Below, one piece after another: positions 50,270-61,470 of a DNA stretch of 64,000 nt. Source of the stretch: Marinilabiliales bacterium (GTDB lineage Bacteria > Bacteroidota > Bacteroidia > Bacteroidales > SZUA-534); NCBI GenBank assembly GCA_003512955.1, contig DOTG01000022.1, positions 33,138 to 97,137 of the forward strand, read 5' to 3'. Under the pieces are notes generated by a model. The model searched no databases. It was not told the origin of the DNA and saw only the letters and a program-made list of their open reading frames with translations. Position 1 is the first letter of the stretch. Each line of letters starts with the position of its first letter. Position numbers and translations under genes: made by a program.

Positions 50270-51448
50270 TCAATACAAAAAGCCAAATAACCAAAGGGGA
50301 ACCCTATTTTCATATCCAACCTCCTCCATATCCGTCAACACATAGGTATTCTCTTGATTCAGGGCAATCCGTTTGTGATTCCCAATTTTAAAAACCGTAT
50401 CCTGATTAATCTCGAACTCTCCCAGTTTTCCGTTACTTGACACTTCATACACTTTTTGAACCTGATTCAATACAAAAGTTTCATTTAAACCTTCCTTCGA
50501 AGGAGCGGTCATAGAAATGGCATGCAGTAAATTCGGGTTTTGAAGGTAAATCCGTTCAGGTTTTTTGGTATCATCGGCCTGTCCCTGATAAACCATGTTA
50601 ATCAACCGGGCATTACGCAGGTATTTTAAATAATTCATGACCGTTGCTCGTGAAGTTTCAATACTAGTGCTCAATTGACTGATATTGGGAGTATGAGGCA
50701 TATCCTCCGACAGATTGAAAATCAATTTCTTCAATTTCGGAAGGTATTTTAACTCCATCTGCTGTAAAAATGGAATATCAATCTCCAAGGTAAGGTTGAC
50801 AATCTTCAGCACATTCTCGCTGAAGTTTACATTCTCGGTGAAAAATGGATAAAACCCATGATGCAAATAATCATCGAAATAAGCCAGTGGCTTTACCTTA
50901 AACTGGATATCCTTAGCAATTTCCACATGGTATTTTAAAATATCGTTCAGCGTATAAATGGGAAATGTGTTGCCTGATTGGTAATTCAAAAATTCACGAA
51001 ACGATAAACCCCGTAAATGATAGGAAGTTACCTTTCCTTTTAAATCGGGGTTTTCATCTTTAAGGCGCATCACGGGGCTACCAGTAAATATGATCTGCAA
51101 ATCGGGAAATTTATTGTAGATGTCACGAAGGGCATGCGACCAATCGGCATATTTAAAAACCTGATCAAGAACCAGCGTTTTACCGCCGGTCATGCGGAAT
51201 TCGCTGGCAAAATCGACCAACGAGTGGCTTGAGAAATAAAAGTTGTTGAGATTTACATACAAGCAAGCTTTACTATTCCCGTAGGTAGATTTGATGTAAT
51301 CGAGCAAAAATATAGTTTTCCCGATGCCCCGGGTACCTTTAATACCAATCAACCGGTTGCGCCAGTCAATCTCGTTTTTAAGTTCCCTAACAATAGGCGA
51401 TTTGACTGAGTCTAGTAATTCGAAATGTGTCTGATAAAATCGCTGCAT
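50270..51448 (-). CDS. AAA-type ATPase with DUF4143 domain
   Basis: A 392-residue ATP-binding protein of the AAA_14/DUF4143 group, common in Bacteroidota and of unknown role. Walker A is G-T-R-G-I-G-K-T-I-F-L-L (about residues 38-49); the following strand-helix reads L-V-L-D-Q-V-F-K-Y (Walker B-like, Asp rather than Asp-Glu). After the ATPase comes a winged-helix-like segment (I-S-Q-L-S-T-S-I-E-T-S-R-A-T-V-M-N-Y-L, about 262-280), then a beta-rich DUF4143 tail. A -7 box TAAGTTTG (minus strand, 51465-51472) lies 17 bases before the ATG. Confidence 0.85.
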   Translation of the reverse strand: MQRFYQTHFELLDSVKSPIVRELKNEIDWRNRLIGIKGTRGIGKTIFLLDYIKSTYGNSKACLYVNLNNFYFSSHSLVDFASEFRMTGGKTLVLDQVFKYADWSHALRDIYNKFPDLQIIFTGSPVMRLKDENPDLKGKVTSYHLRGLSFREFLNYQSGNTFPIYTLNDILKYHVEIAKDIQFKVKPLAYFDDYLHHGFYPFFTENVNFSENVLKIVNLTLEIDIPFLQQMELKYLPKLKKLIFNLSEDMPHTPNISQLSTSIETSRATVMNYLKYLRNARLINMVYQGQADDTKKPERIYLQNPNLLHAISMTAPSKEGLNETFVLNQVQKVYEVSSNGKLGEFEINQDTVFKIGNHKRIALNQENTYVLTDMEEVGYENRVPLWLFGFLY

Positions 51449-51672
51449 AGCTTAATTTGCAATGCAAACTTAGCAATTGTAACCCTAATTCTGTAATTTT
51501 TACATTACAAAATGACATATAACGAGTAATTTATAACGATTTTAGATAAGAAATGGAAAAATATCAAAAGTCAGATATTCAATTAAGAGATTTGAGATAA
51601 AAGATTTTGAATATGAGACATGAATTGCTTTTCTTCATCTTCTAGTTTCCTATGTTCCATCTACTTATCATC

Positions 51673-51706
51673 AAAAAAAAGACCCCAAAGTAGAAACTTT
51701 GAGGTC
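51673..51706 (-). terminator. Terminator of rho
   Basis: On the minus strand: GACCTCAAAG, 6-base loop, CTTTGGGGTC, then eight T's. It starts 23 bases after the rho stop codon. One mismatch or G-T pair in the stem. Confidence 0.88.
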
Positions 51707-51728
51707 TATTATGAAATATTGATAATTT

Positions 51729-53522
51729 CTATTTGTCGTTCATCGAAATCAAGAATTCTTCGTTATTGTGTGTTTTAACCAACCTGTCGCGTAGGAACTG
51801 CATGGCCTCAACCGAGTTCATATCCGAAAGGTAATTACGCAACACCCACAAACGGCTCAAGGTATCTTTATCAAGCAGCAGATCATCACGGCGGGTACTC
51901 GATAGATTGATATCCACAGCTGGGTAAATCCGCTTGTTCGACAATTTACGGTCGAGTTGAAGCTCCATGTTGCCGGTACCTTTGAATTCCTCAAAGATAA
52001 CTTCATCCATCTTAGAACCTGTTTCAGTAAGGGCGGTAGCTAAGATGGTGAGCGATCCTCCGTTTTCAATGTTACGGGCAGCTCCAAAAAAGCGTTTGGG
52101 TTTGTGCAAGGCGTTGGCATCTACCCCACCCGACAATACTTTACCTGATGCCGGAGAAACCGTATTATAAGCACGTGCCAAACGGGTAATTGAATCTAAC
52201 AATATCACTACGTCATGACCACATTCTACCAATCGTTTGGCTTTTTCAAGCACGATAGAAGCTACTTTCACATGCTTTTCGGCGGGTTCATCGAATGTTG
52301 AAGCTACTACTTCGCCATTTACGCTACGGGCCATGTCGGTTACCTCTTCAGGGCGTTCATCAATCAGCAGGACAATCAGATACACTTCAGGGTGGTTAGC
52401 TGCAATAGCGTTGGCAATCTCTTTCAACAACACTGTTTTACCTGTTTTAGGTTGGGCCACAATCAAACCCCGTTGGCCTTTACCAATGGGGGCAAACATA
52501 TCAACCACACGGGTAGATGGGCTGCTTTGAGGATGGCTTGTCAAATCAAATTTTTCGTCAGGGAATAACGGTGTTAAAAAGTCGAAAGGGATACGGTCGC
52601 GGACACTCTCGGGATCGCGGCCATTGATTTTTTCCACTTTAATTAATGGGAAATATTTTTCACCTTCTTTTGGAGGCCGGATAGCACCTGAGATAGTATC
52701 GCCCGTTTTTAAACCAAAGAGTTTGATTTGTGACTGGCTTACATATATATCATCGGGGGAATTCAGGTAATTGTAATCCGAAGAACGCAAGAATCCATAA
52801 CCATCAGCCATTAATTCAAGAACGCCTGAGGTAGAGATGAGGCTATCAAATTCGTACTTTGGCTTTTCTTCTTTCGGTTTTTCTTGTCTTGGACGTTCAT
52901 TATCGGGGCGGTTCACACGTTCTACACGAACAGGGCGTTCCACATGACGCTCCGGAGATTTTTCAGTTTGCTCTGCGCGTTCGGTGCGTTCGGTTTGCTC
53001 ATACCTGCCCGAACGTTCGGCTTTATCAAATAAAGTCGGTTCGCTGGCAGGAGTCGTTTCTTTTCGTTCGCTTGTTTCAGAATCATCATCTCTCCGGGCC
53101 CTGTCGCGGTACGATGGCACTGTAATTACTTTTTCGCGGACAACCGGTTCTGCCTTTCTGGTTTCGATGGGTTTTTCAACAGGGGTGGTTTCGGTGTTGG
53201 ATGGGGCTTCGGCGCGTTCTACTTTGTTCATCGGGTTCACACTCATGACCTTTTCAGCTTTGAAATCCTTTTTAAAAGTCCGGGTGCGGGCTCTTTTCTT
53301 TGTAGCATCAGAGGATTCAATTTCTTCTGTTGGTTCTTCTTCAGATTCCTCCAGCTTTTTAACAGGTTTTTTGTTTTTTGATGCTTCAATGGCTTGTTGA
53401 TCAAGGATTTTATAAACCAAATCTTGCTTTCGCAAAGTTTCAAGACGCTTAATATTTAAGTTCTTTGCAATTTCCTTTAATTCAGGAACAAGCATCTTGT
53501 TCAACTCGAGAATGTCATACAT
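51729..53522 (-). CDS. rho: Transcription termination factor Rho
   Basis: A 597-residue hexameric RNA helicase ending transcription. Residues 1-50 are the Rho N-terminal helical domain (M-L-V-P-E-L-K-E-I-A-K). Residues about 55-225 form a highly charged, low-complexity insertion rich in Glu, Arg and Thr, predicted disordered. The cold-shock-like RNA-binding domain follows (G-V-L-E-L-M-A-D-G-Y-G-F-L-R). The ATPase has Walker A P-K-T-G-K-T-V-L-L (about 360), V-L-L-I-D-E-R-P-E-E-V-T-D-M and D-S-I-T-R-L-A-R-A-Y. E. coli Rho has 419 residues; the extra length is the insertion, which is typical of Bacteroidota. Single gene with its own terminator. Confidence 0.97.
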   Translation of the reverse strand: MYDILELNKMLVPELKEIAKNLNIKRLETLRKQDLVYKILDQQAIEASKNKKPVKKLEESEEEPTEEIESSDATKKRARTRTFKKDFKAEKVMSVNPMNKVERAEAPSNTETTPVEKPIETRKAEPVVREKVITVPSYRDRARRDDDSETSERKETTPASEPTLFDKAERSGRYEQTERTERAEQTEKSPERHVERPVRVERVNRPDNERPRQEKPKEEKPKYEFDSLISTSGVLELMADGYGFLRSSDYNYLNSPDDIYVSQSQIKLFGLKTGDTISGAIRPPKEGEKYFPLIKVEKINGRDPESVRDRIPFDFLTPLFPDEKFDLTSHPQSSPSTRVVDMFAPIGKGQRGLIVAQPKTGKTVLLKEIANAIAANHPEVYLIVLLIDERPEEVTDMARSVNGEVVASTFDEPAEKHVKVASIVLEKAKRLVECGHDVVILLDSITRLARAYNTVSPASGKVLSGGVDANALHKPKRFFGAARNIENGGSLTILATALTETGSKMDEVIFEEFKGTGNMELQLDRKLSNKRIYPAVDINLSSTRRDDLLLDKDTLSRLWVLRNYLSDMNSVEAMQFLRDRLVKTHNNEEFLISMNDK

Positions 53523-53954
53523 ATTTTAATGATTTATTTTATTTTTTCGAAATAAATATTCGACACTATTTTACTTTGTTTTTGATTAGGAATCACGAAA
53601 AATGAGGTGATTGACTTGGAGATAGAAAATTACCCCCTTTTGAAAACGTTGCAATATTAGACATTAAATTGGGAAACACAAAATTTTTTGTTAAAAATCA
53701 CCAAATTGATTCAGAAACCTTTGCTTTATATCTGTAGCTTTTAATTAAATAATGGGAATTTACCCTTTTATAACAATGTTAGGCTAAATTGGTTTTCGTT
53801 TCTTAACAGAAAATTTATTGTAATTTGTGAATAAGTTCATTGGCAGGAAAAACATAAAGCCTTTATAAAGACTATTTTTTCATTGAAAAACCCTGCAATT
53901 AAAATAGCATGGCCATTTTTTATTATATTGCCATTCACGATAAAAACTACACGC
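53523..53954. other. Divergent intergenic region of rho and the PEP-binding protein gene
   Basis: About 430 AT-rich bases. A TTG-initiated extension of the plus-strand gene (from 53883) is possible but not protein-like. An AATCAC … GTGATT pair lies near 53592-53614. I found no clear TAnnTTTG box on either strand. The long leader before rho would suit autoregulation by Rho itself, which is inference. Confidence 0.4.
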
Positions 53955-56924
53955 ATGCCTATTTATAAAGACTATTTACAGACTAAAAAATATTACATCA
54001 ACGAGACGGCTTTTAAAATGCTGATGCAAAAACGTATCTATAAAATTTTAATTGTCTGCAGCAACTACGACTTTTATATGCTGGAAGAAGATGGCCGCAT
54101 TGATGAACAGATTTTTGATGAATATGTATCATTGAACCTGCGTTTTCCTCCGGCGTTTGTTCATGCATCAACCTCTGAAAAAACGTTCCGGGTTTTAAAG
54201 AACGGTGATATCGACCTGATAATCTCCATGCTTAGTATTGACGATACCGATGCTTTTGGTTTAGCTAAGAAAGTGAAACAGGAATACCCACGGATTCCCT
54301 TTGTGGTACTCACGCACTTTTCGCGCGAGGTTCGGATGCGCATGGCCCGCGAAGATTTAAGCGCCATTGATTATGTCTTTTCCTGGCTGGGCGAGGCTGA
54401 AATCCTTTTGGCAATTATCAAGTTGATTGAAGATAAGATGAATGCCCGCAATGATATTGAAATTGTTGGTGTTCAGGCCATTTTGCTTGTTGAGGATAAT
54501 ATCCGGTTTTATTCCAGTTATCTGCCGACCATGTATAAGATCATTTTGCAACAATCGCAGGACTTTAAACAGGAAGGAGCCAATGAATACCAGCAGATGC
54601 TGCGAAAAAGAGGCCGCCCGAAAATTATTCTGGCTACCAATTATAATGATGCCATTGCCTATTACGAAAAATACAAACAAAACATCCTGGGTGTAATTAC
54701 CGATATTCGTTACAAACGCGACGGAGTGGACGATCCAGAGGCTGGGTTCAAGCTTTACCAACACATCCGGGCCGACAATGAACATCTTCCGGTGTTGATG
54801 CAATCGTCAGAAATTCATAATAAAAAGATTGCTGAGAAAATGGGCGCTTCGTTTTTGAGTAAAGATTCCGGCAAACTGAACAAAGAACTTTCACAATATA
54901 TCAACCGATATTTTGCCTTTGGCGACTTTGTATTCCGCCTGCCCGACCGTTCGGTAGTAGGTAGGGCATCAAACCTGAAACAGTTACAGCATTTGGTACT
55001 TACCGTACCCGATGAGTCGCTGAACTACCATTCGGCTAAGAATGATTTTTCGCGTTGGCTCAATGCCCGGGCTCTCTTCTCGTTAGGTTCTATCTTTAGG
55101 ACAGCCGATGTTGCCGATTTTAAAGATACCGATGAAGTGCGGCAATACATGTACAGCGAAATCTCCAAATACCGGCTGAACCGCGGACGAGGCATCATTA
55201 CCACCTTTAGCGATAAAAACTTTGACCGTTATTGCATTTTTAGCCGTGTGGGCGACGGTTCCATGGGTGGTAAAGCCAGGGGCCTGGCTTTTATCGATTC
55301 ACTGATAAAAAAACACCAGATCTTATACCAGTTCGAGAATGTGGTCATTACCATTCCCCGGACCATGGTGCTTTCAACAAGTGTGTTTGATGAATTCATG
55401 GAAAAAAACCATCTATACAGCATCGCATTATCGCAAGCCGACGATGTTGAGATTCTGGAAGCTTTTAACCGGGCCCAGTTGCCTGATCATATACTATCGG
55501 TGCTACATGCCTTTTTAGATGTCAATGCCACACCCTTAGCCATCCGCTCATCGAGCGTTTTGGAGGATTCGCATTACCAGCCGTTTGCCGGAATTTATTC
55601 CACTTACATGATTCCGTACATCGATTACCGCGATCAAATGATCGCGATGCTCTGTCAGGCTATTAAAAGTGTGTATGCCTCTACCTTTTTCCATAACAGC
55701 AAAGCCTACATGAAGGCAACTAAAAATCTGATCGATGAGGAAAAGATGGGTATCATCATTCAAGAAGTTTGCGGAAGTGCTTATGGCGATAGATTCTACC
55801 CCACCCTTTCAGGAGTGGGACGTTCCATTAATTTTTATCCCATTGCTCCTGAAAAACATGAAGAAGGAATTGCCAATATTGCCTTAGGATTAGGGAAACA
55901 GATTGTAGAGGGGGGACGGTCGTTGCGGTTTAGCCCCAAATACCCGAAAAAAATCCTGCAACTTTCCGATGCAAATATGGCCCTGCGCGACACCCAGAAA
56001 TTTTTCTATTCGTTGGATTTAAATACGGAGGCGTTCAAGCTTTCCACCAACGATGGCATCAACCTTGTTAAATTGAAAGTGCAGGAAGCAGATAAGGATC
56101 ACTCCATCAGCCAGATTGCCTCAACCTACGATTATCAGGATAATCTGCTACGCGATGGGGTAAATTATCCTGGCAAAAAGGTTATTACGTTTGCCAATGT
56201 GCTAAAGAATGATTCGTTTCCTTTGGCCGAAATCATTGACACGCTTTTACGGATTGGAGCGGCCGAGATGAATAATCCCGTGGAAATTGAATTTGCCGCC
56301 AACCTAAATGTGAAACCGGGTGAACCCAGAATCTTCAATTTCTTACAGATCAGACCGATTGTAGAAAACGAGGAAACCATTGACATTGATTTTGCCCAGG
56401 AGGACAAAAATGATTGGCTGATTTATTGCGAAACCGCGCTCGGAAACGGAATCATCCAGGATGTACATGATATTATATATGTAAAACCTGAAACCTTTAA
56501 TGCCTCCAACAACCCCAAGTTGGTACCCACACTGGAAAACATAAATCAATCCTTTGTTGACAGCGAAACCAATTACATCCTGGTGGGGCCGGGCCGATGG
56601 GGTTCGAGCGATCCCTGGTTGGGGATTCCTGTAAAATGGTCGCAAATTTCGCAAGCCCGGGTGATTATTGAAGCTGGGCTCAAAGATTACCGCATCGATC
56701 CCAGTCAGGGAACACACTTTTTCCAGAACCTGACTTCATTCCGGGTGGGATATTTTACCATCAATCCGTTTATTAACGATGGCTATTATGATCTCGATTT
56801 TTTGAAAGACAAACAAGCCGCGTATGAAGATGAATTTATTAAGCATATCCGGTTTAATAACTGTTTAGAAATCAAAATTGATGGGAAGAAAAACAAAGGT
56901 TTAATCAAGAAACCCAAGGCTTAA
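53955..56924 (+). CDS. PEP/pyruvate-binding domain protein with two N-terminal receiver domains
   Basis: A 989-residue cytoplasmic protein. Residues about 28-160 form a degenerate response-regulator-like domain lacking the phospho-acceptor Asp (I-I-S-M-L-S). Residues 175-315 form a second receiver domain with the expected residues: Glu180-Asp181, Asp250 in V-I-T-D-I-R-Y, Ser284/285 and Lys303. The rest is a PPDK/PEP synthase N-terminal ATP-binding domain (G-D-G-S-M-G-G-K-A-R-G-L-A-F and A-I-R-S-S-S-V-L-E-D-S-H-Y-Q-P-F-A-G). The phospho-His swivel and PEP-barrel domains are absent, so it is not a normal PEP synthase. A phosphorelay-controlled phosphotransferase is suggested. The ATG at 53955 is preferred over an upstream TTG. 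Confidence 0.88.
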   Translation: MPIYKDYLQTKKYYINETAFKMLMQKRIYKILIVCSNYDFYMLEEDGRIDEQIFDEYVSLNLRFPPAFVHASTSEKTFRVLKNGDIDLIISMLSIDDTDAFGLAKKVKQEYPRIPFVVLTHFSREVRMRMAREDLSAIDYVFSWLGEAEILLAIIKLIEDKMNARNDIEIVGVQAILLVEDNIRFYSSYLPTMYKIILQQSQDFKQEGANEYQQMLRKRGRPKIILATNYNDAIAYYEKYKQNILGVITDIRYKRDGVDDPEAGFKLYQHIRADNEHLPVLMQSSEIHNKKIAEKMGASFLSKDSGKLNKELSQYINRYFAFGDFVFRLPDRSVVGRASNLKQLQHLVLTVPDESLNYHSAKNDFSRWLNARALFSLGSIFRTADVADFKDTDEVRQYMYSEISKYRLNRGRGIITTFSDKNFDRYCIFSRVGDGSMGGKARGLAFIDSLIKKHQILYQFENVVITIPRTMVLSTSVFDEFMEKNHLYSIALSQADDVEILEAFNRAQLPDHILSVLHAFLDVNATPLAIRSSSVLEDSHYQPFAGIYSTYMIPYIDYRDQMIAMLCQAIKSVYASTFFHNSKAYMKATKNLIDEEKMGIIIQEVCGSAYGDRFYPTLSGVGRSINFYPIAPEKHEEGIANIALGLGKQIVEGGRSLRFSPKYPKKILQLSDANMALRDTQKFFYSLDLNTEAFKLSTNDGINLVKLKVQEADKDHSISQIASTYDYQDNLLRDGVNYPGKKVITFANVLKNDSFPLAEIIDTLLRIGAAEMNNPVEIEFAANLNVKPGEPRIFNFLQIRPIVENEETIDIDFAQEDKNDWLIYCETALGNGIIQDVHDIIYVKPETFNASNNPKLVPTLENINQSFVDSETNYILVGPGRWGSSDPWLGIPVKWSQISQARVIIEAGLKDYRIDPSQGTHFFQNLTSFRVGYFTINPFINDGYYDLDFLKDKQAAYEDEFIKHIRFNNCLEIKIDGKKNKGLIKKPKA

Positions 56925-57274
56925 CCAACTGATATTATTTTGTTAAAAAAACTTCAATCCGACAAAATTTCAAGCACGATTGGTATTAATCTGAAAGTTA
57001 TTTTTAAACAAATATTAATACATGCTAGCTGAATATTTGTATCACAATTGTTTACACAAATTACAATTTGTTAGTTGATTTTTTTTAAAATAATAAAGTT
57101 TTAAAGGATAAATGCTGATTTTTTACATAAAAAAGTGCCATATCATTGATGTTTAATAATATGTTGCACACTTTAAAACAAAGGATCAACTTTGCACCCG
57201 ATAATTGATACTAAATGTTTCAATTCATGTGAATTAGATTCTTATTTTATTAATATTTTCAAAAAACACGCCGT
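56925..57274. other. Leader region of gdhA
   Basis: About 350 AT-rich bases without a gene. A plausible but imperfect promoter is TTG (57164-57166), 20 bases, CAACTTTG (57187-57194), which departs from the -7 consensus at its first base and would leave an 80-base leader. Confidence 0.4.
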
Positions 57275-58612
<1,338 letters not shown>

Positions 58613-58638
58613 TATCAGATAAAAATCTTTCATAGGAA

Positions 58639-58666
58639 GGCCCCGTCGGAACCGATGGGGCTTTTT
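58639..58666 (+). terminator. Terminator of gdhA
   Basis: GCCCCGTCGG, AA, CCGATGGGGC with one G-T pair, then TTTTTG. It starts 27 bases after the stop codon. Between here and 58846 nothing else is seen. Confidence 0.85.
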
Positions 58667-58846
58667 GTTTTATGTGGGTGCCCAAATTAAATGATTATCG
58701 GTTGCATCGGGAAAATTTGCAATTCAGGGAAAGACAGTGCTTGCACCGCAAAATCAGGTACGGTTGGGTTCACCAGGTTATCACCGTGGTTATTTTTATT
58801 TTAGCCCTTTGGTGAATCGATGTTTTTAATGATTACTACAGAACAG

Positions 58847-61138
58847 TTATAACTCATTTGCCAATTCAAATCTCAGATAGGCAATTACAAACTTAATTTC
58901 GGAATAGGAATAGTCATCACCTAATAATTCTTTGATAGGCGACAGATGCTGGGTCTCAAGCTCCTGGGCCACTTTTACAATGTTGTTCAGTTTTTTGGTA
59001 GGCACTAACTCGCTGACATCGAGCAGTCCAAGTTCAATACATCCTGCCAGATGGCCCTCGATGGTGCTGACAGCCATACCGCGCTCTTTTGCTGTTTCCT
59101 CAACAGAGCGGTTTTGCATAAATATTTCTAACGACGCGCGCCGGGTATCGGAAATTTCATTGGCTTTTGTACCTGATTTACTGCCAACGCCCTCCTCATG
59201 GCCTGCTGCATTTTTTGATTTTCGTTTTTTTGCTTCTGGTTCGTTGATGGCAGTTTTCGGGCGGATGGTTTCGGAAAGTTCTCTAACGGTATCTTTGTTA
59301 AACCCGGTATGATTGACCACCGACTGGCACATGGCTTCGGCTTTGCAAATATTCAACAACTGACGGAAAAAAATCCCTTCCACCCATAGCAATTCAGTAA
59401 GGTATTTTTTAATGCCTTTTTCTCTTTTAACAACTGTTTTATGTTCAGCAACCTTAGCCTGTAACTGATTAAACAGGGGTTGAAAATATTGGCGGGCCGC
59501 TCCTACCCGTTGCAACAACAGGTGCACCGATTCCGGTTGCTGGTTCTGCGACAACTGCCTGATTTGTCCCTGAAACTTATCGGCAATCTCCACCAAAGGG
59601 ATGATCTCCTTTTGAAGTGCCAAGGCCCAACCCAGGTATTTCTGTTTGGTAGATTTCCGTTCGTCTTTGTCGTAACTTTCCAGATGCATTTTCATCTCAT
59701 CAATCATCCATTGAAATTGAAAGGCCTGCAATACCTGCTTTTTCAGGAACTCTTGCGATGACTGATAAAAGGTAGCCTCCATATGCTTTTGGTCTTGTTG
59801 CGACTGGCTGTAGTTTAACAGTGCCGGATCGATGTCGGGAGCCTCGGTGCGGATGAGGCTGGCCAAGACCAACCCTTTCAATGATGTCAATCTGGACAAC
59901 GCCACGTAAATCTGCCCCGGGGCAAAGGCCTGAGATACATCTATCATCGCTTTATCAAAGGTCAGTCCCTGGCTTTTGTGCACGGTAATCGCCCATGCCA
60001 GTTTGATGGGATAATGGCTGAACTTTCCCGCTACGGTTTCTTCAATTTCGCGGGTTTCTTTGTTGAGCGAGAATTTTTTATTCTCCCAGGTATATCGTTC
60101 CACTATGGCCGATGGGCTTCCATCGTCGAAGGCAACCTCGATGTGTTCGCCGGAGATGCTGTCCACCTTGCCAATTTTGCCATTGAAATAGGCATTCTCG
60201 CCCGAATAATCGTTTTTAATGAACATCACCTGTGCCCCCTCTTTGAGTTCCAACGTGAAATCGACCGGGTACAGGTATTCGGGAAAATCACCCTCCAGTT
60301 GGGCATCAAAATGAAATGTTGGGCTTTTTAACTGCTGCAATGCCCGGTGGTTGATGTTGTCGGCCTTGTAGTTGTGGGTGGTCAGGTAAATGTATCCCCG
60401 GTTCTCGACCGGATTGAAGCCGGGTACGTATTTTTGATTCAAAACCTCAATGTCGTGCGGAGTTACCTCGTTCACCCGGAAGTGGTTCAGCAATTGGATA
60501 AACTGTGGATCCGACTGCCTGTAGATATGTTCCAGCTCGATGTAAACGGGTTGGCATCCGCGCAACGCGTGGGCGTTGAAAAAGTAGGCATTGGGATAAT
60601 AGCGGTTCATGAGCGGCCGCTCCTCGTCTTTTACCACCGGGGGCAACTGCCACAAGTCGCCGATAAAGAGTATCTGAATGCCGCCAAAGGGTTGGCTTTT
60701 GGTACGGCGTACAAAGCGCAGCACGGTGTCGATGGCATCAAGCAAATCGGCCCGGAGCATGCTCACCTCATCAATAATAAGCAGTTCCATTTCCTGAATG
60801 AGCGCCCGTTTGGTTCCATGCATGTGCAGGTTTTTAATCAGGCCGTTTGGGGTGGTCACCTGAAAACTGATTTCCATGTTGGTATCGAAACGGTCTTCGG
60901 GGATGAAGGTGCCAAAGGGCAGGTGAAAAAGCGAATGCAACGTGATGCCACCCGCGTTAATGGCTGCAATGCCTGTGGGTGCTGCAATCATTGTTTTTTT
61001 GTGGGTGGTTTCCACAATCTGTTTCAACAGGGTGGTTTTCCCGGTCCCGGCCTTGCCGGTTAAAAAAACATGCTGGTCGGTAGCATTGACAAAACGGTTG
61101 ACAAAATCTGCTGCCCGGTTTTCTTCCCAATCTTTCAT
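58847..61138 (-). CDS. PIF1-like superfamily 1 helicase with C-terminal HTH_40 domain
   Basis: A 763-residue DNA helicase of the PIF1/RecD2 type. Walker A G-K-A-G-T-G-K-T-T-L-L (residues 28-38), A-P-T-G-I-A-A-I-N-A-G-G-I-T-L-H-S-L-F-H (motif Ia region), Walker B I-I-D-E-V-S-M-L-R-A-D and motif VI-like Q-I-Y-V-A-L-S-R-L all appear. The last 110 residues carry an HTH_40-type domain (L-E-I-F-M-Q-N-R-S-V-E-E-T-A-K-E-R-G-M-A-V-S-T-I-E-G-H-L), as often found C-terminal to RecQ or PIF1-like helicases. Likely in replication or recombination of structured DNA. A long antisense frame inside it is a shadow. Confidence 0.9.
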   Translation of the reverse strand: MKDWEENRAADFVNRFVNATDQHVFLTGKAGTGKTTLLKQIVETTHKKTMIAAPTGIAAINAGGITLHSLFHLPFGTFIPEDRFDTNMEISFQVTTPNGLIKNLHMHGTKRALIQEMELLIIDEVSMLRADLLDAIDTVLRFVRRTKSQPFGGIQILFIGDLWQLPPVVKDEERPLMNRYYPNAYFFNAHALRGCQPVYIELEHIYRQSDPQFIQLLNHFRVNEVTPHDIEVLNQKYVPGFNPVENRGYIYLTTHNYKADNINHRALQQLKSPTFHFDAQLEGDFPEYLYPVDFTLELKEGAQVMFIKNDYSGENAYFNGKIGKVDSISGEHIEVAFDDGSPSAIVERYTWENKKFSLNKETREIEETVAGKFSHYPIKLAWAITVHKSQGLTFDKAMIDVSQAFAPGQIYVALSRLTSLKGLVLASLIRTEAPDIDPALLNYSQSQQDQKHMEATFYQSSQEFLKKQVLQAFQFQWMIDEMKMHLESYDKDERKSTKQKYLGWALALQKEIIPLVEIADKFQGQIRQLSQNQQPESVHLLLQRVGAARQYFQPLFNQLQAKVAEHKTVVKREKGIKKYLTELLWVEGIFFRQLLNICKAEAMCQSVVNHTGFNKDTVRELSETIRPKTAINEPEAKKRKSKNAAGHEEGVGSKSGTKANEISDTRRASLEIFMQNRSVEETAKERGMAVSTIEGHLAGCIELGLLDVSELVPTKKLNNIVKVAQELETQHLSPIKELLGDDYSYSEIKFVIAYLRFELANEL

Positions 61139-61470
61139 GAGTCTGTTGAATGGTTAAAAATTCTCATCCAAAAATAGGGATTTTGAGGAGAAAAGGAGGG
61201 AAAGGGATACGCTAATTTTTGAATCATTAAAAATTCTGAAATTCCCCACTATAGTTCCCCATGGGAGACCAGTCCCTTAGGGGTTGCAAAAAAATCATCA
61301 CTGATTTCACTGGGGGATATCTTTCCACCGACAATGAGATGGAGGCTGTTAAAAAAGAATATTTAACCGCAAATTGAACATAGAGATTAAAAAATTAAAT
61401 CATTTAGGTACCAACTACAAACCCTATCGCGGGATTCAGGATAGGGTTTGCAGTTTGAATGAGCCGATAC
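61139..61470. other. Intergenic region with an 11-bp hairpin
   Basis: No gene seen. At 61418-61450 CAAACCCTATC, 11-base loop, GATAGGGTTTG forms a perfect hairpin 21 bases downstream of the small minus-strand gene at 61471-61653, probably its terminator though no T-run follows. Around 61250-61310 are short C- and G-rich patches without a clear structure. Confidence 0.5.

Noticed and set aside
60347..61063. A 238-codon plus-strand open frame inside the helicase gene
   Set aside because: It is antisense to the conserved helicase core and its composition shows no domain; GC-rich codons on the other strand explain the lack of stops.
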